A stretch of DNA of 64,000 bases, taken from positions 976,001 to 1,040,000 of the forward strand of contig NZ_AP022870.1 in NCBI RefSeq assembly GCF_011764545.1, written 5' to 3'. Below the pieces are notes generated by a model. That model was not told the origin of the DNA. It saw nothing but the letters and a program-made list of their open reading frames with translations, and made no database searches. Shown here one piece after another: positions 47,614-56,651 of this stretch; within the stretch, counting starts at the first letter, position 1, and every line of letters starts with the position of its first letter. The translations under genes were made by a program, and so were the position numbers. This stretch comes from Phytohabitans flavus (GTDB lineage Bacteria > Actinomycetota > Actinomycetes > Mycobacteriales > Micromonosporaceae).

Positions 47614-48006
47614 TCAACGGTTGTGGAAGGCCAGCCTGGGTTCGGCCCAGGTACCCGTCAACTCTACCCTGGCAATGTCATTCGTAGTGATAAACGTTGT
47701 TAGGTGACGGGTCGCACCGGTCGACCATCGCCGGATGTGGACTTGCACAGGCTGGTTCGCGCCGAACGGAATAAATTGGACAGTATTCCCTCCAATCCAC
47801 GTCGAAGCGCTTCCTTGCGACGATATGAACCTGAGGTGTAAACCACCACCCTGAGAGTAATTAGCCCCTTCAAATCCGTTCGACTGGACGGAGTTATCGA
47901 CGAACCTTGCTTGGGCGGGTGCACTGGTCGCAACCATCGCGCCTATAGCCGCGACGGTTGCGGCAAGGGCAACCATTAGTCGCCTGAATTTCGGCAGATC
48001 CTGCAT
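47614..48006 (-). CDS. Small secreted protein, paralog 1
   Basis: 130 aa from ATG 48006. The signal peptide FRRLMVALAATVAAIGAMVA ends at APAQA. The mature part (about 97 aa) is beta-rich: NYSQGGGLHLRF, VQVHIRRWSTGATRHLTTF, VELTGTWAEPRLAFHNR. It shares these blocks with the gene at 48645-49058. No family is recognised. Secreted role unknown. Confidence 0.8.
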   Translation of the reverse strand: MQDLPKFRRLMVALAATVAAIGAMVATSAPAQARFVDNSVQSNGFEGANYSQGGGLHLRFISSQGSASTWIGGNTVQFIPFGANQPVQVHIRRWSTGATRHLTTFITTNDIARVELTGTWAEPRLAFHNR

Positions 48007-48644
48007 AATTCCTCGTCTTTCATTACCGGTGTTGAGAGCTAAACAGTTTCCGACATCGCAAGATTCCGATCTTGCTGCATCAGCACGTCCGAGTGAACTC
48101 AACACATCGATTCCTTGGTTTGGGGCGGAGGTATCTCGTCCCGCTGTATTGGACACGATGTTCCTACGACAGGGTCAAGTTCGTGTGAAATTCCTAACGT
48201 CGCGCCCGGAGTGGTCGCACGGTGCGGGTGGGTAACAATTAGAGGATCAGATGCTCCCTTAACGCTCGCGACGCTCACGGCATGCCAGCGCTCACGCGAC
48301 TCGACAACGGCATGGGTGTTCACCACCCATCTCATGCCGCCACCGGCGACTTCCTGTGCGAGACTGTCCTCTGCATACCAAGCGCTACCGAGCCATCGTC
48401 AGACCACTAGGACCTTTCCGCCAAACAAAGCGTCCTGGTGCCCGCGAACCCGGGCACAGGAGGTTTCCGATCTACCGACGTCATTTTGTTCGATATCCGG
48501 TTGCCCAGGACCGCAGGCGTGAGGGCGAGGGCTCGACGGTTTCACGTCAAGCCCTCACGCTCATCCGATACTTACCGGCAGGCTGCAACTGAAGTCAATT
48601 ACCAGTAAAAGACATGCCCAGCGACGCGCCTAGGCGCAAGAGTT
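48007..48644. promoter_or_regulatory. Leader and gap between the two secreted paralogs
   Basis: 638 bp with no supported gene. On the minus strand, TTGACCCTGTC at about 48166-48176, followed by a block ending in GGAACATCGTGTCCAAT, is nearly identical to a block about 195 bp upstream of paralog 2 (49253-49285). This is probably a shared promoter. No terminator is obvious. Confidence 0.5.
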
Positions 48645-49058
48645 TCAACGGTAGGTAACTACAAAGCCGGGAAGGTCCCAAGTCCCAGACAAAACCACAT
48701 ATCGAATTTCGTCATTAATCATGACGAAATTCGCGATTGCGCGGTTTGCGCCGGTCGAATGGCGTTTAATGTGCACTTGCACCTGCTGCGCGGGACAATC
48801 ACTCGGTACCGTGATGAGCCAGTGGCCTTTGGGAAGCCATGACGAAAAACCGGGGTTGTCAGTGCAGAAGTTCCAGACGAACCTGACGTGCAGGCCACCA
48901 CCCTGAGAATTATTACGTACCTCGAGAAACCGCGCTTGGACAGAAATGTCGGTAGACTCGGCCCGGGCGGGCGGGCTTACCGCCACCATAGTTCCCAGAA
49001 CCGCGACAATGGTGGCGAGGGCGATCAGCAGGCGCCTAAATGTTGGTACAATCTGCAT
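48645..49058 (-). CDS. Small secreted protein, paralog 2
   Basis: 137 aa from ATG 49058. The signal peptide FRRLLIALATIVAVLGTMVA ends near PPARA. The mature domain has NNSQGGGLHVRFVWNFC, two cysteines (FCTD and SDCPAQ) absent from paralog 1, VQVHIKRHSTGANRAIANF and VVLSGTWDLPGFVVTYR. The block order equals that of paralog 1. The cysteine pair may form a disulfide. Tandem duplication followed by divergence is likely. Confidence 0.82.
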   Translation of the reverse strand: MQIVPTFRRLLIALATIVAVLGTMVAVSPPARAESTDISVQARFLEVRNNSQGGGLHVRFVWNFCTDNPGFSSWLPKGHWLITVPSDCPAQQVQVHIKRHSTGANRAIANFVMINDEIRYVVLSGTWDLPGFVVTYR

Positions 49059-49285
49059 GGTTTCTCTTTCTTTCGTTACGGGGAATAGCGGGTCGGACAG
49101 TATCGACATCGCTAGGTTGTTACTTCACGGCCTGAGCGCAGGCTAGTCAGGGAATTTTACGGCCAAGTCATCAAGTGTCTCACGCAGAAACGACGCCCTT
49201 TCGGAAACCTCCAACAATTGCGGTTCGGGACGAAGCATCTCGTCGCGCCTCATTGGACACGATGTTCCAAGGACAGGGTCAAGTC

Positions 49286-49461
49286 TGGTCGACGAAGGTG
49301 TCAAACCGGTCCAGGTAGATGTTCGACAGGATCGGTGACGCGACGCCGCCCTGCGGCGCACCGCTGAGCATGGCGTGCCACCGCCAGTCCTGCAGATACC
49401 CGGCCGTGAGCATGTTGGACACCAGCCGCAGGAACCGGCCGTCGTGGATCTTCTCCGCCAT
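49286..49461 (-). pseudogene. Group II intron reverse transcriptase fragment
   Basis: About 58 residues on the minus strand: EKIHDGRFLRLVSNMLTAGY, then LSGAPQGGVASPILSNIYLD and FDTFVDQT. GxPQGGxxSPxLxNIYLxxFD is the RT domain 4 block of LtrA-like group II intron proteins. The catalytic YADD block and everything else is missing. It ends against the promoter block of paralog 2. A mobile-intron relic. Confidence 0.8.
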
Positions 49462-49767
49462 CGGCGAACTTCGGTGGTGGCTGCGGCTACGGATTTCGCT
49501 GCGTCTGCTGCGGCAATGCCGCACTCCTATGGCAGCGGTGAAGCTGTCCAGACCGCCGAAATGCGACAGCCAGCGGCGGGACCAACGGCGCGACAGCAGC
49601 GCGTTCGTGCTCGCCAGAGATCTTGGCGGCTACGCCGGAGGGCCGCGCGCTGTCGGCGGCATGTGCGGATACGTGGTCAAAGCCTGTCTGCGGCCGATGC
49701 GCCAGTTGCCGTGGCGGGTTCCTTCGGTCCGTGGGCGAGCGGCAGCCAGGGAGGACACGATCGTCCA
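49462..49767. other. Gap after the intron fragment
   Basis: 306 bp with no recognisable gene or RNA-domain structure that I can support. It may be intron or insertion debris. Confidence 0.35.
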
Positions 49768-50208
49768 TCACGCCTCCGCGTCGGCCAGTGCCTCGGCCAC
49801 CAGGTCAGCAATCTGCTGCGGGTGCACGTACCAGCATGTCACCCCCAACCACACCGTCCTCAGGTGTGACCCGTCCTTCGCCGCGAGGTACACGTTCCAG
49901 CTCTCCGCTTCACTCAACGACAGTTGCTGGCCCCCTGCGAGGTTCCACCGGGTCTCTGCATCAAAGACGTCTACGTCGGTGACCTCGATCCCATGGACCC
50001 GCAGCTGATCAGACACTTCGGCGATCAGCGTGTCCACGTCGAATGCAACGTCCGCGGTCGGCTGTTTGGTGCTCCGAGCACAACAGGCGGTCAGGGTGAC
50101 GGAGCATTCGACCGAGGTGCCGCTCGCGGCGGCGGTCAGCGCATAGATTCCGTCGGTGAACTGAGCCGAGATCCGCCCGGCACGGTGAACGCCGAGTTCG
50201 GTCTCCAC
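49768..50208 (-). CDS. Uncharacterised protein
   Basis: 146 aa. The C-terminal two thirds is an alpha-beta domain with SDQLRVHGIEVTDVDVFDAE, SLSEAESWNVYLAAKDGSHL and VTCWYVHPQQIADLVAEALA. A tryptophan-rich middle and an Asp/Glu-rich end suggest an enzyme-inhibitor or immunity-like fold, without proof. The first 40 residues are low-quality, so the start may be further in. Confidence 0.5.
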   Translation of the reverse strand: METELGVHRAGRISAQFTDGIYALTAAASGTSVECSVTLTACCARSTKQPTADVAFDVDTLIAEVSDQLRVHGIEVTDVDVFDAETRWNLAGGQQLSLSEAESWNVYLAAKDGSHLRTVWLGVTCWYVHPQQIADLVAEALADAEA

Positions 50209-50592
50209 AACCGCTATTCATCGCCCGCGGGTGTCGCAGGTTCGAGCCCTGGGCAGGATTCGAACCTGCGACCCCGGCGGCCAAGTGACGATCAGGCAGA
50301 GGATCAAGCTGACACCAGCAAGGCATCTGGACCCAACGCGGGAGGCGGTTAACGTGGATCAGGCCGTGAGCGAGCTGCGCGACGTACAACACCGGAGAGG
50401 TTGCTAACCCTCGCCCGGTCCGTCAACCGGGCGCAGCCCACCGCGCGGAATCGCGTTTGGCGGCCCGCGACGTCGCGTCGTCGTGGGCCGTAGCCATGAT
50501 TCGCGCCGCGACCAGATCGGCCGGTGACCGGACCCATGCTGGACGGGGTGCCCCACTGCCCCTACCATGCGGTTCGGGTATAGGTTCGGCGG
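50209..50592. other. Intergenic region with tRNA-like inverted repeat
   Basis: 384 bp without a supported gene. It contains the inverted repeat at 50233-50272, and further right the leader of the LysR gene. Confidence 0.45.
50233..50272. repeat. Inverted pair of tRNA T-arm-like sequences
   Basis: GTCGCAGGTTCGA (50233-50245) and TCGAACCTGCGAC (50260-50272) are perfect complements around 14 bases. Each arm matches the T-arm core of a tRNA 3' end (GCAGGTTCGAATCCTGC on the minus strand). There is no acceptor or anticodon partner, so these are tRNA fragments, not a tRNA gene. Confidence 0.6.
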
Positions 50593-51525
50593 GTGGATGT
50601 GGTTGCCGCCTGTCGGGCCTTCGTCGCCGTCAGCGGCCACGGCAGCTTCACCTCCGGCGCCGCCGCCGCCGGCATCCCTCAGTCGGTCGCCAGTCGCCGC
50701 ATCGCCGCCTTGGAGGACCACTTCGGGGCGCGGCTGTTCGACCGGTCGTCCCGGGCGGTCCGGTTGACGTCGTTCGGGCGGGAGATGCTGCCCACGGCAC
50801 GGCGCCTGGTCGACCTCGCCGACGCCATGGCCGACGACGCCGAGCGGGCACGGATGCGTCCGCTGCGGGTCGCCGTGCCCGAGATCTGCCCGCCGAACCG
50901 CCTCGCCGCCCTGGTGACCGCGGGCCGGCGGCAGCGGATCCACCTGCAGGTACGGCCGGCCGGTCCGCAGGAGCGCGCCCGGCTCTGCCAGACCCTGGAG
51001 GTCGGCGCCGGGATCGTGGCGGTCCCGGAAGCGACGGCGTCCTGGCGGGTTCCGCTCGGGCTGGCCGCCCGAACGCCCTTCCCGGCGCCGACGGTGTTCC
51101 TGGAGACGCTGCGCAGCGGCCGAGCCCGCACGCAGGCACGCCGGCGAATCCTGATCCAACCCGAGGACGACGTCGCCCACCTGCGTGACCCGCTGACCCG
51201 CGCCGGCCAGTCCGTCGGGCTGGCACCGGCTCAGGTGACGGTCGCACCGTCCCTCGTCGACGCCGCGGCGGCGGCCCTCGACTCCCCCGATCTGCTGCTC
51301 TGCTCCCGCCAGCAGGCCGAGGACTTCGCGCTGCACTGGTGCCCCCTCACCGAACCCCGGCTCCTGCGGGGATACGACATCGCCGCCGGCGTACGCGAGG
51401 ACCTCGAACAACTCAGAACGGTCCTGTACGCGGACATCGCGCGATGCCTGGGCGCGCCTGACGGCCACCCGAGGTCGACCGGGGGTTCCCCACCCGGCCA
51501 CCGCTCGGCGGGAAATCCGGCATGA
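50593..51525 (+). CDS. LysR-family regulator, BlaA-like
   Basis: 310 aa. The N-terminal wHTH is VVAACRAFVAVSGHGSFTSG, then GIPQSVASRRIAALEDHFGA and RLFDRSSRAVRLTSFGRE. An effector domain follows. The stop overlaps the ATG of the serine-hydrolase-like gene (51522-51525). This LysR/serine-motif protein pair matches the BlaA-BlaB pair I know from Streptomyces cacaoi, where both are needed for beta-lactamase induction. A class A beta-lactamase is 2.3 kb downstream. The assignment to BlaA is by context, not by measured similarity. Confidence 0.88.
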   Translation: MDVVAACRAFVAVSGHGSFTSGAAAAGIPQSVASRRIAALEDHFGARLFDRSSRAVRLTSFGREMLPTARRLVDLADAMADDAERARMRPLRVAVPEICPPNRLAALVTAGRRQRIHLQVRPAGPQERARLCQTLEVGAGIVAVPEATASWRVPLGLAARTPFPAPTVFLETLRSGRARTQARRRILIQPEDDVAHLRDPLTRAGQSVGLAPAQVTVAPSLVDAAAAALDSPDLLLCSRQQAEDFALHWCPLTEPRLLRGYDIAAGVREDLEQLRTVLYADIARCLGAPDGHPRSTGGSPPGHRSAGNPA

Positions 51526-52439
51526 GCGCCACCGCCGTCGTTCGCAGCGCGCGTGACTTGCTCGACGAGGCGGGGCTGCACGGAGCCTTCCTGGTCCGCA
51601 ACCTCGACACCGGCGAGGAGATCGGCTTCGACGCGGACACGCCGTACCCGTCGGCGTCGCTGGTGAAGGTGCCGCTGGCGGTCGCCGTTCTGGAACGGGT
51701 CGCGCGTGGAGAACTCGACCCGGCGATGGCGGTCGACGTCCCGCCCGGCCGGATCACCACCCCGGGCCCGACCGGGCTGAGCCGCTTCCGCCACCCCGCG
51801 CGGCTCGCCGTGGACGACCTGCTCTACCTGAGCACCTGCATCAGCGACGGGGTCGCCGCCGACGCCCTGTTCGACCTCACCCCACCGGCCGCTGTCGCCG
51901 CCGAGCTGCGGCGACTGCGCGTCGAGGGCATCGCCGTGCGGCACCGGATCAGCGACCTCACCGAGACGCCGGCGGAACACCTCGGCCCCGAGGCGCACCT
52001 GGCGCACTCCCTCGCCATCGGTGCGGCAACCGCCGGGCAGGGCCACCCCGTCGCCCAGCTCGACGTCACCCGCGCCAACGCCGGGTCGGCTCGGGCCTTC
52101 GTCGACCTGCTGCACGCCCTCTGGCGGCCGTCGGCGATCCATGAGACCACCGCCGCGCGGGTACGCGCGCTGATGGGCGACAACCTGCTCCGGCAGCGGC
52201 TCGCCCCCGACTTCACCTCCGACGCGTCCCGCTGGTCGTCCAAGACCGGTACCCTGCTGCACCTGCGCCACGAGGTGGGAGTGGTGGACCACGCCGACGG
52301 ACAGTCGTACGCGGTCGCCGCGCTCACCGCCTCCCGGGTGCCCGCCGTCGCGCAACCCGGTAGCGAGGCGACGATGGCACAGGTCGCGCGCACACTGCAC
52401 GACTACCTGCGGACAGGCACCCTTCCGTGGTGGGGGTAG
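51522..52439 (+). CDS. Serine-beta-lactamase-fold regulator, BlaB-like
   Basis: 305 aa without a signal peptide. The penicillin-interactive fold shows SxxK in SASLVKVPLA, an SDG (not SDN) in CISDGVAADAL and KTG in SSKTGTLLHLR. SDG plus a cytoplasmic location is the hallmark I recall of S. cacaoi BlaB, which does not hydrolyse penicillin but works with BlaA. No Glu166-like ExxLN is obvious, supporting loss of beta-lactamase activity. Translation is coupled to the LysR gene. Confidence 0.8.
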   Translation: MSATAVVRSARDLLDEAGLHGAFLVRNLDTGEEIGFDADTPYPSASLVKVPLAVAVLERVARGELDPAMAVDVPPGRITTPGPTGLSRFRHPARLAVDDLLYLSTCISDGVAADALFDLTPPAAVAAELRRLRVEGIAVRHRISDLTETPAEHLGPEAHLAHSLAIGAATAGQGHPVAQLDVTRANAGSARAFVDLLHALWRPSAIHETTAARVRALMGDNLLRQRLAPDFTSDASRWSSKTGTLLHLRHEVGVVDHADGQSYAVAALTASRVPAVAQPGSEATMAQVARTLHDYLRTGTLPWWG

Positions 52440-52499
52440 TCTAGTTTTCCTTTGGTCGCCGAGCGGAGCTGCTGCCTGCGCGCCACGCGTACCAAATGT

Positions 52500-52650
52500 C
52501 GAGCCCGATGTCCAGGTCTTGCCGTCCGGGCTGCGGATCTTCTGCACCGGAGTCGGCGCGCAGTACGTGCCGTCCGCGGCCAGGATCGCGTACGCGTTGG
52601 CCAGTTCCAGCTGATCTGGGGCGCGCGGGTCACCATCAGCTCGTTCAGGC
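52500..52650 (-). pseudogene. Penicillin-binding-protein C-terminal fragment
   Basis: The minus strand has LELANAYAILAADGTYCAPT, then VQKIRSPDGKTW, the block after the transpeptidase site of class A/B PBPs (xLELANAYAxxAxxGxYCxPxxV). Only about 45 residues remain and a frameshift precedes it (GLNELMVTRAPQ in the next frame). Ends approximate. It lies between the BlaB-like and hydrolase genes. Confidence 0.55.
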
Positions 52651-52778
52651 CGCTTCAGCGCGGCGAAACCGGACGCCTCCGTGCCGACTGGTTGGCAACT
52701 CGGCGGCGGCATGGAACGCCCGCCCGGCGACGACCAGGCTTCCCGCCTCTCACCGACGTTGGCGTCGGCCGCATGTAA

Positions 52779-53648
52779 TCAGGTAGTCCCGAGAAATCGG
52801 CCGAGGAAGTCTCGGGTGAGCTCGGTGACTCCTTCGAGGTCGCTCTCCAGCAGAAAGTGCCCACCGTCCAGAAGGTGGACTTCGGCGTCCGGCAGGTGTT
52901 CGCCAAAGGCCTTCGCGCCTTCCGGCGAGAAAATCTGGTCGTTGCGGCCCCATACCGCCAGCACGGGAACTCGACTGGCCCGCAGGTGCTCCTGGAGCCG
53001 GGGGTAGAGCGCGCGGTTCGTCGGGTAGTCGCGGAACAGGCGCAGCTGCACCTCGGCGTTGCCCGGCCGTTGGAGCAGTGCGTGGTCCAGGGTCCAGGTG
53101 TCGGGGCTGACCACGCTGGGATCCGGTACGCCGTGGGTGTACTGCCAGACGATCGCGTCGCGCTCCAGGGCGGTGCGTATGGCCGCCTCGGTCTGGGCGT
53201 TCGGGTTCTCGCCGTACGCCCAGACCGGTTCCCAGAAGTCAGGGACGAAGCCAGCCTCGTAGCCGTTGCCGTTCTGGGTGATGACGGCGGTGACCGGGGC
53301 GCCCGGCTGGAGGGCGAGCCGCCACCCGATCGGCGCGCCGTAGTCCTGGATGTAGATGGCGTACCGCTTCAGGCCGAGTTGCCCGAGCAGTCCGGCGGTG
53401 AGTCGGGCGAGCGAGTCGAAGCTGTAGTCGAACTCGTCGACCGTGGGGCTGTCCGACTGGCCGAAGCCGAGGTGGTCGGGTGCGATCACGTGATACCGGT
53501 CGGCCAGCCTCGGGATCAGGTCGCGGAACATGAAGGAACTTGTGGGGTAGCCGTGCAGCAGTACCACGGCAGGGGCGTCGGGTTCCCCTGCCTCGCGGTA
53601 GAAGAGCCGCTTCCCCTCGACGGTGACGTGCCGGTGAAACACTCGCAT
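52779..53648 (-). CDS. Alpha/beta hydrolase, haloalkane-dehalogenase-like
   Basis: 289 aa from ATG 53648, with GGAGG six bases upstream; an earlier ATG at 53672 is unsupported. Oxyanion HGYPTSSFMFRDL, APDHLGFGQSD, nucleophile elbow IYIQDYGAPIGWR with Asp in place of Ser, acid in VLAVWGRNDQIFSPEG, and His in LLDGGHFLLESD. An Asp nucleophile is seen in haloalkane dehalogenases and epoxide hydrolases. The substrate is unknown. Confidence 0.88.
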   Translation of the reverse strand: MRVFHRHVTVEGKRLFYREAGEPDAPAVVLLHGYPTSSFMFRDLIPRLADRYHVIAPDHLGFGQSDSPTVDEFDYSFDSLARLTAGLLGQLGLKRYAIYIQDYGAPIGWRLALQPGAPVTAVITQNGNGYEAGFVPDFWEPVWAYGENPNAQTEAAIRTALERDAIVWQYTHGVPDPSVVSPDTWTLDHALLQRPGNAEVQLRLFRDYPTNRALYPRLQEHLRASRVPVLAVWGRNDQIFSPEGAKAFGEHLPDAEVHLLDGGHFLLESDLEGVTELTRDFLGRFLGTT

Positions 53649-54072
53649 TTCTAACCTCCAAAACCTGTTCATGCCCTACAGCACCCGCCTGATCGACGGC
53701 GAGCCGCGGGATCTGCTTACTGACCTGTCGAGGCCCGTTTGAGACTGCGAGAGCTCGGCGAGACAGGCACCGGGAGTTGGACGCCGTACGTTCCGCCCTT
53801 TGCTGCAAGGGCGTGGCTCGCGGTGATTGGACGGCCGACCCCTCGCGCCACCCCTGACCTGCGTGCATCACGCCCCCGCCTGACGGCGACGCGACTGGGC
53901 GGTGTGCTAGTTGAGGGTTTCCCATGTGGGTTGGCTAGGTGAAGCCTGGGCCCAGCCGTCCGAACCGTCCACGCTGGCAACGTAGTTGCGAGGCGCGCCG
54001 CCAGAGCGGGGGTGCCCCGGGCCATCCTGGCCGGGGCACCCCCGTACGCGTCGGGCGTCGAGCCTGACTGGG
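53649..54072. other. Gap, no supported gene
   Basis: 424 bp. Frames here are arginine- or proline-rich bias frames. An inverted repeat GGGGTGCCCCGG...CCGGGGCACCCC (54009-54043) is the probable terminator of the SnoaL-like gene. Confidence 0.5.
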
Positions 54073-54465
54073 TCAGCCTGCGAGCTGCTTCTGCAGGGCC
54101 TCGGCGTCGTGGATGGCGGACATGTGCAGGAACTTCCCGTCGCGAATCCGGTAGATGGCGTACTCGATAATCTCGATCGACTTGCCGGTGGGAGCCGCCC
54201 CGAGCCACTCCTTCGCAGGGGTGCCGGTGTTGAGCAGACGGGCGGCCAGGCTGTCGCCGTTGATGGCGAGTTCCTGGGTCTCCCAATGGAAGTCGGGGAC
54301 GGCGTCGATGATGCTGTTCAGCTGTGCGACGAGGGCCGCGCGGGAACTCGGCTCGCTGTGCATGACGATGGACTCGTGGACGAACTCGTCCATACGGTCG
54401 AACTCGTGCGCGTTGAGGGCCTCGATATAGCGTTCGTAGAACTCGCGCAGGTTGGTGTCGGACAT
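54073..54465 (-). CDS. SnoaL-like polyketide-cyclase-fold protein
   Basis: 130 aa. NLREFYERYIEALNAHEFDR is the opening helix of SnoaL/NTF2-like proteins, followed by VHESIVMH, VPDFHWETQELAINGDSLAA and GAAPTGKSIEIIEYAIYRIRD, which ends in DGKF. This is the ester-cyclase subfamily layout. The catalytic role is not predictable. Terminator-like inverted repeat downstream at about 54009-54043. Confidence 0.85.
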   Translation of the reverse strand: MSDTNLREFYERYIEALNAHEFDRMDEFVHESIVMHSEPSSRAALVAQLNSIIDAVPDFHWETQELAINGDSLAARLLNTGTPAKEWLGAAPTGKSIEIIEYAIYRIRDGKFLHMSAIHDAEALQKQLAG

Positions 54466-54764
54466 GAGTCTTCCCTTTCTGTGGCCTCGGACCGGGCTGG
54501 GGCCGAGGGGTATCTCGTCGTGAGGCTCGCCCGTGGAGGGCGTCTCGATAAGCGACAACGTGAGCCTCGCGAATTCTGTTCCGATCGGTACGGAAGAACG
54601 CCGAGGCTCCTCCCTGACCAGGCAGCTCGACGACGGCGTCAGCGCGTAGCCGCGCATGGCGCCGCACACGATCCGGCTCGGTCGGTTCGCACCCGGACGC
54701 GCGGCCGGTTTCTCGGCACCACCGATCTGTGAACGGCCGTGTGCCTCGCAGGCACCGCGGCCGG
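54466..54764. other. Gap between SnoaL-like and beta-lactamase genes
   Basis: 299 bp, no supported gene. The promoter of the SnoaL-like gene should lie at its left end. Confidence 0.4.
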
Positions 54765-55675
54765 TCAAAGCTGGGCGATCACGACCTCCGCCGCTCCGGC
54801 GATGAGGGCGTTGTCGTAGCTGGCGTCCTTCTCGTCCCGGCTGGAGAGCACCGCGAGGACGATCGGCGCGCGATCCGGGGGCCAGATCACCGCGATGTCG
54901 TTGCGGGTGCCGTACCCGCCGGCGCCGGTCTTGTCTCCGACGACCCAGCCGTCGGGAACACCGGCCCGGATCAACTCGCCACCGGTGGTGTTGCCCCGCA
55001 ACCAACCGTTGAGGATGTCGCGGTCCGCGGGTTCGAGGGCGTCGGCGACGGCGTACGCCCCCAGATCTTGGGCCAGGGCCCGGGGGTGCTGGTGTCCCGC
55101 GTGTCGCCCGGCGTCGCCTCGTTGAGCTCAGTCTCGTAGCGCGCCGCGTCGGTGACCTTGTCACCAATCTTGCGCAGTTCCTTCTCGAACCGCTGCGGTC
55201 CGCCGAGGTGACGCAACAGCAGGTTGCCGGCCGTGTTGTCGCTGTGCCGAACGGCGGCGTCGGCGAGAGCACGCAGCGTCATGCCCTCGGCGACGTGCTG
55301 CTCGGTGATCGGCGAGTAGGTCACCAGGTCGTCCGCCGAGTACCGCACCACCCGGTCCAGCTCGGCGTCCGTGGTCTCGTCGAGGACCTCGGCGGCGGCC
55401 AACGCCTTGTACGTCGAGGCGTACGCGAACCTCTCCTCGGCCCGGTACCCCACGGTCCGACCCGTTCCGGTGTCGATCGCGTAGACCCCCAGCCGCGCGT
55501 CGAACCTCTCCTCCAGCCGTCGGAACTCGCGGTCCCGGTCGGCGGCGGTGGACGCGGTGGCCGTCTTCTCACGGTCCCGCGTCGGCTGTTCAGCGGCGTC
55601 AGCGTACACGGCCAGGGACACCGCGGTCAACGCGGTCAACGCGGTCACCAGACGGTGTGTCGCAAGAACCATCAT
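54765..55675 (-). pseudogene. Class A beta-lactamase, one-base frameshift
   Basis: 303 aa if one base is added to the G5 run 55082-55086. From ATG 55675 or 55672 (AAGGAG upstream) a signal peptide ([20 protein letters not shown]) is followed by catalytic STYK ([11 protein letters not shown]), SDN (RHSDNTAGN), the Glu166 motif [11 protein letters not shown] and KTG ([13 protein letters not shown]). All class A motifs are present, so the protein would be an active secreted penicillinase once the frame is restored. It is the likely target of the BlaA/BlaB-like pair upstream. Confidence 0.88.
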
Positions 55676-56040
55676 TGCTCCTTCTTGGTGCCGTGGACCC
55701 GACGCGGGCAGCGCCGCGTCGGCAGGACTCGACCCTGACAGGAATCCGGCATGCGGTCGAAGACCGAAGCGGCGGTCTTCATGCCGATCCGGCATCAGCC
55801 GACCCGACGAGGGACAGATCCACGTGGAACTGGCCTGATGTCTGGCGTCCCGGGATGATCCGTTCATCGATCTTGTCCTTGTCATCCGATGGCGAAGCCC
55901 AGCCGTCCACGCCATGGACCTGCCGGTGAAAATCCGCACGAACGCCACCGTTACCAGCGACGTACAGAGCACCGCCCTCGCCGAGCTGGGCAACGTACGG
56001 GTCAACGTGAGCTTCGACGGGTTCCGTCCCTCATCCCACG
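55676..56040. other. Gap with no supported gene
   Basis: 365 bp. The beta-lactamase promoter is expected at its left end. No LysR-type T-N11-A box is picked out by eye with confidence. Confidence 0.35.
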
Positions 56041-56145
56041 GCCGCTTCCGCACGGGCAGCCCGATGCCGATGTCGAGGAACTGGCGAACGCCGGCATCGA
56101 CGAGGAACCGCACCACCCGGGCGAGAAACTCTCGGTTAGGCGAGC
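56041..56145 (-). pseudogene. SAM-methyltransferase (DUF574-like) fragment
   Basis: The minus strand reads [20 protein letters not shown], then LDIGIGLP. This is the start of the SAM-binding motif of actinobacterial DUF574 proteins (NRxFLxRxVRxLxxxGIRQFLDIGxGLP). Only about 33 residues fit. The flanks do not continue the family, so it is a fragment. Ends approximate. Confidence 0.5.
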
Positions 56146-56651
56146 GGGTGTGGTTCACCGGTAAGGGCGGCCAGTGCGGCGGCGACCTCGTGGATGGTGG
56201 CCCGGATGTAGGTGGTGGTGGTGGTGGTGGTTCCGGCGTCGGCGCCACTGTCACTGTGGCCGGCCTAGGCTAGGGCGTCGAACGCCGACGCCGTCGTCAT
56301 CGTCGCCGCGGCGTCCGCCGCCGCGCTGGTCGAGGCGTAGGGCCGGCCGTCAACCTGGCACCGCCAACGCTTCCCCGGCCTGACCGCCCTGCAGGTTCGT
56401 CAGGACCCGTCGTGTGTCATCGCGGCCGTGTCCGCGGGAGTGACCGCCGTTGCCGTAGAACACGAGGTCGTCCGGGTGGTTGGCGAGGTGGGGTCGCGCG
56501 GGGAGTGGTCTGTTCGGTGATCAGATCGAGGGCGCAGTCCGTGCGGGCCCAACCCGCCAGCGGCCATGGGGCGGGATGCTCGACGACGGTGCGAAACGCG
56601 TGGTCCTGACTGTACGGCGACTGTACGACGACTCACCCGACCGCCGGAACG
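56146..56651. repeat. Low-complexity gap with a (GGT)n run at about 56211-56231
   Basis: A seven-unit GGT run is followed by G/C-rich, repeat-like DNA to 56651. No supported gene. Glycine-rich readings here are artefacts of the run. Confidence 0.5.

Noticed and set aside
50246-50330. A tRNA gene on the minus strand
   Set aside because: Only the T-arm is present; acceptor and anticodon stems do not form.
51231-52712. 493-codon minus-strand frame across the BlaA/BlaB-like genes
   Set aside because: Only the 52500-52650 part resembles a protein (PBP block); the rest is antisense to two motif-rich genes.
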